Of a DNA stretch of 6,507 nt, positions 1-6,319 are shown one piece after another. Where the stretch lies: the NCBI GenBank assembly GCA_001701065.1, contig DAAL01000026.1:1-6507 (forward strand), given 5' to 3'. The notes beneath the pieces were generated by a model. The model was not told where the DNA came from. It made no database searches and saw only the letters and a program-made list of their open reading frames with translations. A program made the position numbers and the translations under genes. The stretch comes from Bacteroidales bacterium GP4. GTDB lineage: Bacteria > Bacteroidota > Bacteroidia > Bacteroidales > Muribaculaceae. Every line of letters starts with the position of its first letter. Position 1 is the stretch's first letter.

Positions 1-792
1 AGTTCCAATCTCATAAACGACGTGAAGCGCAATAAGCTTCGCAACATTGTGCTTCCTGCCGTGAAAGAGCAATTTCCCGAAGCCGAAAAAGGGCTTACCG
101 CTACATTGAACAATCTGAGAAGCAATGACAGCCTATACCAGGAGATGGTGCGCATAGTGTCATCACGGTATATCACCGACGAAGGCATAGATGTAGCCGA
201 GATGATCGACTCAATCGACAACTCCGCCTTATTATTATATGAGATTATAAAGGACAAGGGATTCAATTTCACCCAAGCCGCCGACATAATCGAAGCTACC
301 CGGCACGAAGCATCGGGAAAACAGTTTTATGCCGCTGAAAACGTTGCTGTTTTGGACCGAGGACGGATAAAAATCACCTCCGCCGACTCACAGGACAACG
401 ACATTTACCATGTGAGCCTGCAATCCACCGGCATAGATTACCCCATAACATTGCATATCACCCGAATCACTCCGGAGGAGATGGTAATAGACCGCTCAGG
501 CAAAACTCTGTATCTTGACGATAGAATACTTAACGATTTCCCCACCCTTACTTTACGACGGTGGCGCGACGGTGACCGATTCTGCCCCTATGGGATGAAA
601 GGGAGTAAACTTGTAAGCGATATTTTCTCCGACTTAAAATTGTCAATCCTTGACAAGCAAAAAGTGTGGCTGCTGTGCGATAATGATAAAATTCTGTGGA
701 TTATCGGTATCCGAGGTTCCAAGTTCTACCCCGTCACTGACACGACTCAGGAAGTAATAAGAATCGAGCTGTCCTCGACACAGATTGAATAG
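1..792 (+). CDS. tilS: tRNA(Ile)-lysidine synthase, C-terminal part (5' end outside the window)
   Basis: TilS attaches lysine to the wobble cytidine (C34) of the CAU-anticodon tRNA-Ile using ATP, so that the tRNA reads AUA codons; it acts in the cytoplasm. The frame is open from base 1, so the GTG at 22 is an internal codon rather than a start. 263 residues are visible, of about 430-450 in the family; the N-terminal ATP-pyrophosphatase domain with its SGGxDS loop lies upstream. Seen here: the 'KRNKLRNIVLP' segment typical of TilS just after the catalytic domain, a helical middle region, and the TilS C-terminal domain at about 544-771 with the signature LRRWRDGDRFCPYGMKGSK followed by 'SDIFSDLKL' and 'WIIGIRGS'. 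The gene stops with TAG at 790-792. No hairpin terminator follows. The next plus-strand gene is about 350 nt away and a small minus-strand ORF ends 3 nt downstream. Identification is firm from the C-terminal motif. Confidence 0.93.
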   Translation, partial: SSNLINDVKRNKLRNIVLPAVKEQFPEAEKGLTATLNNLRSNDSLYQEMVRIVSSRYITDEGIDVAEMIDSIDNSALLLYEIIKDKGFNFTQAADIIEATRHEASGKQFYAAENVAVLDRGRIKITSADSQDNDIYHVSLQSTGIDYPITLHITRITPEEMVIDRSGKTLYLDDRILNDFPTLTLRRWRDGDRFCPYGMKGSKLVSDIFSDLKLSILDKQKVWLLCDNDKILWIIGIRGSKFYPVTDTTQEVIRIELSSTQIE

Positions 793-794
793 CT

Positions 795-968
795 TTATGT
801 TCTCTTCTTTTTTAAATCGCGGACAATCATTATTATGCCTGATACAATTAACAACAATATCAGAATAGATTTAATAATATATGGAGTTCTTAAGAATTCA
901 TCATTTTGAAGCGAGATTCTTAATATCACCACACAACAAATCAAAAGAGTGTATTTTAGGATTTCCAT
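795..968 (-). CDS. small two-helix membrane protein, 57 aa, hypothetical
   Basis: Not recognised as a named family. Translation from ATG at 968 to TAA at 795-797 gives 57 residues beginning MEILKYTLLICCVVILRI and ending IVRDLKKKRT. Two hydrophobic stretches (about residues 7-19 and 32-49) are separated by a polar loop (SLQNDEFLRTPY), and the second is followed by a strongly basic tail (RDLKKKR). By the positive-inside rule this suggests both ends in the cytoplasm. The ORF fills most of the gap between tilS and the DXS-like gene and its stop lies 3 nt from the tilS stop, an arrangement expected of a real convergent gene. No Shine-Dalgarno is seen, which is normal for Bacteroidales. A weak -7-like TAACTTTA lies on the minus strand at 1009-1002. 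Caution: AT-rich DNA can give hydrophobic ORFs by chance. The ordered hydrophobic-polar-hydrophobic-basic pattern is the argument for a real protein. Confidence 0.45.
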   Translation of the reverse strand: MEILKYTLLICCVVILRISLQNDEFLRTPYIIKSILILLLIVSGIIMIVRDLKKKRT

Positions 969-992
969 ATTACTTCAATCAATTTACTTAAA

Positions 993-1022
993 TTTGATTC
1001 ATAAAGTTAAACAATAGTTTTA
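993..1022 (+). promoter_or_regulatory. candidate Bacteroidetes-type promoter for the DXS-like gene
   Basis: TTTG at 993-996 and TAGTTTTA at 1015-1022 are spaced by 18 nt. This approximates the Bacteroidetes primary-sigma consensus, TTTG then about 19-21 nt then TAnnTTTG, with the last G replaced by A and a slightly short spacer. Transcription would start near 1028-1030 and leave a leader of about 115 nt before the ATG at 1143. The surrounding DNA is AT-rich, so a chance match is possible. Confidence 0.35.
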
Positions 1023-1142
1023 AAAGCACAGTTACCGTTAACATGTCTTAACAATTATTCAAGGACCTTTAATCATGACGAATGTGACTTTATGCCGCTG
1101 ACAAGTGTTAATTTAAATGGACAGTTTACAAAATCACTATAT

Positions 1143-2379
1143 ATGGATATAAAAAATATACATTCTCCCGCCGATATAAAGAATTTATCGCTGGATGAAC
1201 TTACCGATGTCGCCGGGCAGCTGCGTGCGGCTTTAATGAAGAAACTTTCAGTGCATGGCGGTCATGTAGGACCCAATTTGGGTATGGTCGAAGCCACAAT
1301 AGCTCTTCATTATGTGTTTAATGCGCCCCAGGACAAGTTAATATTCGATGTCTCGCACCAAACCTACGTCCATAAGATGCTTACAGGACGTATCGAGGCA
1401 TTCCTTGATCCTGCCCGTTACGACGATGTAACCGGGTTCACCAACCCCCGGGAAAGCGAGTACGACTTATTCGAGATAGGTCACACATCCACCTCACTCG
1501 CCCTCGCTTCGGGAATGGCTAAAGCACGCGACCTCATGGGCGGCAAAGAGAATGTAGTGGCTATAATAGGCGACGGCTCTCTGAGCGGCGGGAAGGCAGT
1601 TTGTGGATGTAGGCATAGCCGAGGAGCAAGCCACCGGAATGAGTTCAGGTCTTGCCAAGGCTGGCGCAAAACCGGTATTCGGCGTTGTAAGCTCGTTCAT
1701 GCAGAGGACCTATGACCAGATGTCGCAAGATGTGTGTATCAACAACAGCCCCGCCACATTTGTAGTGTTCTACGGCGGTGTGTTCGGGATGAACGATGTC
1801 ACCCACTTGGGATTCTTCGATATATCAGTTTTCGCCAACATCCCTAACCTCGTTTACCTTGCTCCGGTTTACAAGGAGGAATACACGGCTATGATAGACT
1901 GGGCGATATCACAGAAAGGGCATCCGGTGATAGTGCGCACTCCCGGCGGCGCGCCCCTATCCAAAGGCAAAGGGGTTAAGACCGACTACACCGACTGCAA
2001 GTATGAGATAGCGGAGGACGGCGAAGAGATAGCCCTTATAGGCGCAGGCGACTTCTTCCCCATCGCGGAAAATACCGCAAAAATCCTTAAGGGTAAAGGG
2101 CACCGCCCCACTCTCATCAATCCTCTTATACTGTCATCACTGGACAAGGAATGCCTTGACTCCCTGAAAGACTATAAAGTCATAATCACCCTTGAGGACG
2201 GAATCATCGAAGGCGGTTGGGGCGAAAAGATAGCATCCTACCTCGGCGATAAACCAGCCAAAGTAATCAATCTCGGACTCCCCAAGAAGTTCCTCGACCG
2301 CTACAACACATCCGCGCTCCTCAAAGAATGCCGCCTTGAACCGGAACAAATCGCTGACATTGCACAGTCATTTATATAG
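1143..2379 (+). pseudogene. 1-deoxy-D-xylulose-5-phosphate synthase-like (DXS/transketolase family), broken by an internal deletion with frameshift
   Basis: DXS joins pyruvate and glyceraldehyde-3-phosphate using thiamine diphosphate; the product feeds isoprenoid, thiamine and pyridoxal synthesis. The first piece (1143-1592, 150 codons) carries the expected N-terminal motifs: HGGHVGPNLGMVEATIALHY (His), DVSHQTYVHKMLTGR, IGHTSTS, and GDGSLSGG, the first half of the thiamine-diphosphate motif. The second piece (1588-2379, +1 frame, 263 codons) starts in QFVDVGIAEEQ, which holds the catalytic-type Glu, and continues with FMQRTYDQ, NDVTHLGFFD, VRTPGG and a complete transketolase C-terminal domain ending in TAG. 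Roughly 165-210 residues are absent between them, including the Asn half of the cofactor motif. Read straight through, the first frame ends at TGA 1713-1715. The start at 1143 (MDIKNIHSPADIK) fits remembered Bacteroidales homologs better than the in-frame ATG at 1092. The sequence resembles a DXS-like paralog rather than canonical DXS; a collapsed assembly is an alternative to true gene loss. Confidence 0.87.
1588..1592 (+). other. deletion junction inside the DXS-like gene
   Basis: Frame 1 is good DXS sequence up to the Gly-Gly codons ending at 1592. The +1 frame is good DXS sequence from about the Ala-Gly-Arg-Gln codons starting at 1588. The bases GCGGG at 1588-1592 fit both sides, so the break lies in or next to them and may reflect a short shared repeat at the two deletion ends. 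The shared repeat is inferred, because the lost DNA is not visible. Confidence 0.65.
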
Positions 2380-2400
2380 TATGACTCCACAATTAATCAT

Positions 2401-2440
2401 AATCCCACTTCCTTTATTAGATTTATGGAAGTGGGATTTT
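2401..2440 (+). terminator. rho-independent terminator after the DXS-like gene
   Basis: A perfect 12-bp stem pairs 2401-2412 (AATCCCACTTCC) with 2427-2438 (GGAAGTGGGATT) around a 14-nt loop, and the plus strand then reads TTTTAT. It starts 21 nt after the TAG at 2377-2379. It is intact although the gene upstream is broken. Confidence 0.8.
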
Positions 2441-2469
2441 ATCTTTAGATATTTAAATATTCAGATAAA

Positions 2470-2509
2470 ACAATTGAGGTCATCCTACATATAAAAAGGA
2501 TAACCTCAA
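2470..2509 (-). terminator. candidate terminator of the minus-strand exported-protein operon
   Basis: On the minus strand, 35 nt after the stop of the 988-residue gene, 2509-2497 pairs with 2486-2474: seven pairs, one C/A mismatch, then five pairs, with a 10-nt loop. The minus strand continues into TTGTTTTATC, a T-rich but interrupted tail. It is weaker than its plus-strand neighbour at 2401-2440, with which it forms a tail-to-tail pair. Confidence 0.6.
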
Positions 2510-2543
2510 CTTAGATGAAATTATTAATAATTACTATTCCGAT

Positions 2544-5510
2544 TTACTTATTTTTGTCCTTCTTAGGATTGTCAACAATGTCAAGTTTCAAAGAAGATGC
2601 CGAACCACTAAACTGAAGCATATTCGGACTTGGTTGTACCTCACCTTCTTTCATAAAAGCATCTATGCCCATGGAATAAGGAACGAAATCTTCGTCAGTA
2701 TCAGACATTTCCATGTCGAACGTAATTTCACCGTCCCCTGTAAAGGGAACTGATATAGGAAGATAAGTTTCAAAACCATTTCCATATATAATAGGTCTAA
2801 GTGATTCTATTTTATTGGAACCAGTTATGTTAATCGTTATCAATAGCTCGTTAACATATTCATCTTCATCCAAATATGTCGCTGTTTTTTGCGCATTTAC
2901 AAAAGTGACACCAGGAATCATATCCTGAGATAATGTGGTAAACGAAAGAGTTTCTCCATATTTCTTTTCATTATTAGTCTCAAAGAAAGCACGATATTGA
3001 TATACAGTCTCTTTATTTAATCCATTCAAAACAACATTGAATCTTCCATCGTCACTCGTTGATGTTGCTTTGATTGTTTTCCAAGAATCACTATCACCAA
3101 CACTATACTCAAAGCCGACCTTAATAGAAGCACCTTTTTTCACACCAAGTATAATACCATTCAGCATAGCCGAATTCGATGAAATATTAGTTGCTTCACC
3201 TGTTTTTATAGAGATATCACCTGGCAATGTTTTAAATATCACAGTTAAACCAGAATAATGGGCTTCTCCCATTAAGAGATAAGCTCGAAACACATATTCA
3301 GTATCCGGCGCAAGTTCATCAGCAACACAAGTGAATATACCAGACTCCTTTTTATCAGATTGTAATCGTGTCCATTTTGATTGACCGTAAATACAATATT
3401 CTATTCCGAATGAACAATTATCATTAATGCCTTCAATACTCCCGGTAAGAGAAGCCGAGTTAGCAGTGATATTTTCAGCTTCACCTGTAATAATTTTAGG
3501 AATCGTAGTGAAAGTTCCGTCTTTTCCGAGTAATTTTGTATCTTCAATAGAAAGGAATGCATGATAAGAATATTCCGTACCTGGCTCAAGTTCATGCAGA
3601 TACACACTGAAAGGACCCATTGCACGGTGTTCTGCTTCCGAACTCTCCCATTTTTCTCCAGATGTTTTCTTATATTCTATTCCATAATTACATGACGTTC
3701 CTGACGGAACGCCTTCCACTAGACCCTCGACAACAGCATCGGTTGAAGATATATTTCGTGGTTCTCCAGTTTCAATCTTCACTTTTGATTCCATAGAAAC
3801 AGACGGAGAAGCAAGCATCTCTTTTCCTCCATATTTAATAAGTGGATAGACTGTGTAATTCTTAACTAAAGAATGGCCGGTTGCCTCCCAGGAAAGGACA
3901 TCAGATGGTCCTCGGTAATCCTGCAACAAATAAGAGTAAAGGACATCAGATTTATCATTTTGGTTTACAAGCGCAAATCCAATATCTTGCCTTGGAGATG
4001 CACCGTTGATTTTTCCATCAACGTCTGATGTGATTAATGTTACACCTTTATTATTGTCAGTAATCTTAGGCTCAGAGAATGTTGGTACATAATCAGCTGA
4101 TAATAGGAGATAATCTTTATGTAATGGATGACCAAATATTTCAAGATCTTTAGAGCCACTCCATTCAAAGAATTTTGCTTCAGCAGATAGATTCCAAAAA
4201 CCTGAAACTTTTAATGATTGATCTTTCAACCGCTCATATACCTCTGTACTAACTTTGGCTTTCTCTATATCATCATTCTTTACAGTTAAATCTCCCTCCG
4301 CCTTAACACCAAAATCAGCACGCAAATTTGCTCTTGCAACATCCAATTGAGTGGTTCCAGCAAAAGCTATACCTAATCTACCGTACATTCCTGCACTAAT
4401 AGCGCCATTAACTGTGAGAGAGCCTTCATAGGACTTTGAAGAACATTTTAGTTCATTAACCGACTTCAAATGTTGTTGGTTTTTGCTATTCCAACTCCAA
4501 TTGAACACATGCTTATAATTCTGAGTCCATTTAGCACTAACACTAGCCTCTGCATGTGTGTTTAAAAATACTCCGGCATCCAAAAAAAGTTCAGTAAACG
4601 TTTCAGGGATGATTATAGGAACTTTAAATAATGAACATTCACCACTTACATCAATCTTCCCACATGCTGATAATTTCTCATAAGTTTCATAATCGCCAAT
4701 AATCAATACACTTAATGTGGTTCCATATTCACGATTTACTACTAAATATATATTATATTCAATCCGAGGTTTCAGCCCAAGAATAAAGTTTAGGTCATAA
4801 GAAAAAGGAGACAACTCTTCCTCTTCCTCATAAACATAAGGAATTTTCCCTCCTGACTGATTAGGATGAAATAAATCGAATTCTTTTTCACCAAATTCGA
4901 GTTTATCCTTACCGCCATAAAAACCATCGCTAAGTCCACGACTTTTTACTTCTTTACTATCGGATTGAAAATTACTATAATAATACTCGAAAACATCAGT
5001 GAGCGCTACAGGTTCACAGCTTACTTCTATGCCTTCTCCACAATTATTCACTTTACTTACTTTACCTATAAAAGCACTTTCAAGTATTTCATCGCCAATA
5101 GTTGATACAAGCTTATCTCCAACCTTGGGAAGTGAGTTCTCAGGAGTGGAGGAAGCATATATAAGAGTCAACTGATCAGGACGAGAAATAATATTTTTGC
5201 GTAAATCCCCTTCCAATACTTTCACACCGCTACAATATACTGTGGGAGGTGTCACAAACCCAATGCTATCAATTAATTCAAGCGGAATTCGATAAATGCT
5301 ATCAGGAGTATAAACTTCTTGAGTCACATACCGCTCATTGAGTACACTGTCAGTGTCAATTCGACTATAAATTAAACTATCAATCCGTTCCGTATCAAAC
5401 ACGTTGATACACCCGTCATTACGATAAATATAAAAGGTGTACTGGGCTTTGATTGGGAATGACAAAGCCACCATTATAGCACATAGCACAGTTGATATCA
5501 AGTATCTCAT
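2544..5510 (-). CDS. large exported protein with three C-terminal fibronectin-III-like repeats, hypothetical
   Basis: 988 residues; function not recognised. A signal peptide (MRYLISTVLCAIMVALSFPIKA, likely cut before Gln23) with no lipobox implies export through Sec and no lipid anchor. Residues 24-90 hold the Bacteroidales surface-protein pattern: 'YRNDG.INVFDTERIDSLIYS', then 'TPDSIYRIPLELIDSIGFVTPP'. Residues about 100-570 match nothing I know. Within them are an acidic run (226-232) and, at about 300-470, many short alternating polar/hydrophobic stretches with small residues, suggesting beta structure. Three repeats of about 95 residues follow (577-861), then a beta-rich tail (862-975) and the basic end NPKKDKNK. 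No catalytic motif and no type IX-like sorting domain is seen. The ATG at 5510 overlaps the stop of the upstream 158-residue gene as ATGA, so translation is probably coupled. Its AT-rich composition fits an accessory gene. A structural or binding role at the cell envelope is inference. Confidence 0.85.
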   Translation of the reverse strand: MRYLISTVLCAIMVALSFPIKAQYTFYIYRNDGCINVFDTERIDSLIYSRIDTDSVLNERYVTQEVYTPDSIYRIPLELIDSIGFVTPPTVYCSGVKVLEGDLRKNIISRPDQLTLIYASSTPENSLPKVGDKLVSTIGDEILESAFIGKVSKVNNCGEGIEVSCEPVALTDVFEYYYSNFQSDSKEVKSRGLSDGFYGGKDKLEFGEKEFDLFHPNQSGGKIPYVYEEEEELSPFSYDLNFILGLKPRIEYNIYLVVNREYGTTLSVLIIGDYETYEKLSACGKIDVSGECSLFKVPIIIPETFTELFLDAGVFLNTHAEASVSAKWTQNYKHVFNWSWNSKNQQHLKSVNELKCSSKSYEGSLTVNGAISAGMYGRLGIAFAGTTQLDVARANLRADFGVKAEGDLTVKNDDIEKAKVSTEVYERLKDQSLKVSGFWNLSAEAKFFEWSGSKDLEIFGHPLHKDYLLLSADYVPTFSEPKITDNNKGVTLITSDVDGKINGASPRQDIGFALVNQNDKSDVLYSYLLQDYRGPSDVLSWEATGHSLVKNYTVYPLIKYGGKEMLASPSVSMESKVKIETGEPRNISSTDAVVEGLVEGVPSGTSCNYGIEYKKTSGEKWESSEAEHRAMGPFSVYLHELEPGTEYSYHAFLSIEDTKLLGKDGTFTTIPKIITGEAENITANSASLTGSIEGINDNCSFGIEYCIYGQSKWTRLQSDKKESGIFTCVADELAPDTEYVFRAYLLMGEAHYSGLTVIFKTLPGDISIKTGEATNISSNSAMLNGIILGVKKGASIKVGFEYSVGDSDSWKTIKATSTSDDGRFNVVLNGLNKETVYQYRAFFETNNEKKYGETLSFTTLSQDMIPGVTFVNAQKTATYLDEDEYVNELLITINITGSNKIESLRPIIYGNGFETYLPISVPFTGDGEITFDMEMSDTDEDFVPYSMGIDAFMKEGEVQPSPNMLQFSGSASSLKLDIVDNPKKDKNK
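2928..3782 (-). repeat. three tandem fibronectin-III-like protein repeats
   Basis: The repeats are at residues 577-670 (3501-3782), 671-763 (3222-3500) and 764-861 (2928-3221) of the 988-residue protein. Each opens with 'TGE..NIs...A.l.G.i.G', has a central 'GiEY/GFEY' strand followed by a Trp, continues with 'L.p.TeY.yrAf', and closes with 'F.Tlp/s'. These are the landmarks of Bacteroidales FN3-type beta sandwiches. The repeats are clear at the protein level but well diverged at the DNA level, so this is an old duplication rather than a recent tandem array. Confidence 0.8.
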
Positions 5511-5983
5511 CTTTTTATGATTTTATAAGTTATACCTGATACATTAACTAAATAAATTCCGCTATTAAGAATATCAAGAGGTATTGTGAGAGTAGTACCA
5601 CTTTTTACCTCCCGACTTATCATCAGCTTCCCGTCAGTATTATAAATCAACACCTTACAATTTTTATCCATTGCGGGGAACAGCATCGTATCCCCGTCAA
5701 AGTCAAAAGGAGTCACATTATTTCCATCTACGTCCACCATATCAATACCCGAAGTTAATTCAAAAGTGAACCGGGACATCTGCGATAGAGGATATTTCAC
5801 CTCATTGTCAACCGATGTTATAATAAGATCCTCTGCCGAGAACGTCACTTTAGGACGTTGATTCAAAGCATACGACACCTTTGTGCCGTCTTTAGACCAA
5901 ACGGTGAGTGCGTTTGGGGAGTTGTCAGCATGGGAAATAATCCATACACAGACACCAATAAATGTTAATATTGCTCGTTTCAT
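5507..5983 (-). CDS. small exported protein with a type IX-like C-terminal sorting domain, hypothetical
   Basis: 158 residues. The signal peptide MKRAILTFIGVCVWIISHA is probably cut after Ala19. Residues 27-75 (LTVWSKDGTKVSYALNQRPKVTF ... EVKYPLSQMSRFTFE, shown with a gap) form a short module seen in many Bacteroidales exported proteins. Residues about 98-158 look like a type A sorting domain of the type IX secretion system: 'KVLIYNTDGKLMISREV', then 'IPLDILNSGIYLVNVSG', ending in KIIKR. In that family the domain takes cargo across the outer membrane and is usually cut off. There is no room for an enzyme domain between the two modules. It is the first gene of a two-gene unit and its TGA overlaps the ATG of the 988-residue gene by 4 nt. 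The ATG at 5983 is preceded by A/T-rich sequence and no Shine-Dalgarno. The sorting-domain call rests on pattern; no secretion machinery is in this window. Confidence 0.8.
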   Translation of the reverse strand: MKRAILTFIGVCVWIISHADNSPNALTVWSKDGTKVSYALNQRPKVTFSAEDLIITSVDNEVKYPLSQMSRFTFELTSGIDMVDVDGNNVTPFDFDGDTMLFPAMDKNCKVLIYNTDGKLMISREVKSGTTLTIPLDILNSGIYLVNVSGITYKIIKR

Positions 5984-6263
5984 AATTTTAAGAAATTAGA
6001 ATAATTACTTTTTCATTTGTGATATTTACAAATAGTATGGCATACTGTAAAACTTTCGGTAAGCGAATAAACCATTCCTGTATTATACAATCACAAAATT
6101 AAAGAATATTTTTAATATTACACCATGTTTAACAAAATTAATAATCTTGAATTAGCATTAAATATTTTGGTGCATTTATTACTGTATAACTTCTTTAATC
6201 TTTTGATTGAGATTGTTATCAGAACCTCTATAATTAAAAGCTTATGATATTTAGCATAATATA
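5984..6263 (-). promoter_or_regulatory. AT-rich upstream region of the exported-protein operon
   Basis: This 280-nt stretch lies between the 158-residue gene and the fabF terminator and must hold the operon promoter. Two exact copies of CAAAATTA (6094-6101 and 6133-6140) read TAATTTTG on the minus strand, a full match to the Bacteroidetes -7 element TAnnTTTG. Neither has a convincing TTTG at the -33 position. The 6094-6101 copy would give a leader of about 100 nt. Nothing else, such as an RNA gene or riboswitch, can be supported here. Confidence 0.35.
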
Positions 6264-6301
6264 ATAAAAAGGGGAAACTCTGACGAGTTTCCCCTTTTTA
6301 T
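6264..6301 (-). terminator. strong rho-independent terminator after fabF
   Basis: A perfect 17-bp stem pairs 6264-6280 with 6285-6301 around the loop TGAC; its core is GGGGAAACTC / GAGTTTCCCC with A:T-rich ends. Read on the minus strand it begins 19 nt after the fabF stop and finishes in TTTTTATTAT. The plus strand also ends in a T run (6295-6299), so it could stop transcription from either side, although no plus-strand gene reads into it here. Confidence 0.88.
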
Positions 6302-6319
6302 GTATGCAAGACAAATGAA

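Noticed and set aside
887..896. Palindrome TTCTTAAGAA
   Set aside because: A 10-bp AT-rich palindrome inside the candidate small gene, without a T tail or a second copy of the operator type; expected by chance.
1075..1101. Eight-codon leader ORF (MTNVTLCR) ahead of the DXS-like gene
   Set aside because: Very short, no run of regulatory codons and no attenuator hairpin; not supportable as a leader peptide.
1588..1602. Programmed ribosomal frameshift or single-base sequencing error in the DXS-like gene
   Set aside because: Restoring the frame would not bring back the roughly 165-210 missing residues of the cofactor-binding region, and no slippery heptamer is seen at the junction.
1092..1715. 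A single 207-residue ORF starting at ATG 1092
   Set aside because: The first 17 residues do not look like DXS N-termini, and everything after about 1592 (VCGCRHSRG onward) is out-of-frame reading of the downstream DXS piece. The real gene is better described as a broken gene starting at 1143.
1481..2349. Minus-strand ORFs of 60-70 codons opposite the DXS-like gene
   Set aside because: They lie antisense to strong coding sequence and have no family resemblance, signal peptide or coherent pattern.
2449..2460. Palindrome ATATTTAAATAT between the convergent terminators
   Set aside because: Purely A/T, no loop and no partner site; chance in AT-rich sequence.
3037..3625. Short ORFs within the FN3-repeat region, one antisense and one in another frame of the same strand
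   Set aside because: They overlap clear FN3-like coding sequence in another frame and show no independent protein features.
6125..6247. 40-codon plus-strand ORF (MFNKINNLELALNILVHLLL...)
   Set aside because: It lies in very AT-rich DNA expected to hold the promoter of the minus-strand operon. Its hydrophobicity is what random AT-rich codons give, and it has no basic tail or clear layout.
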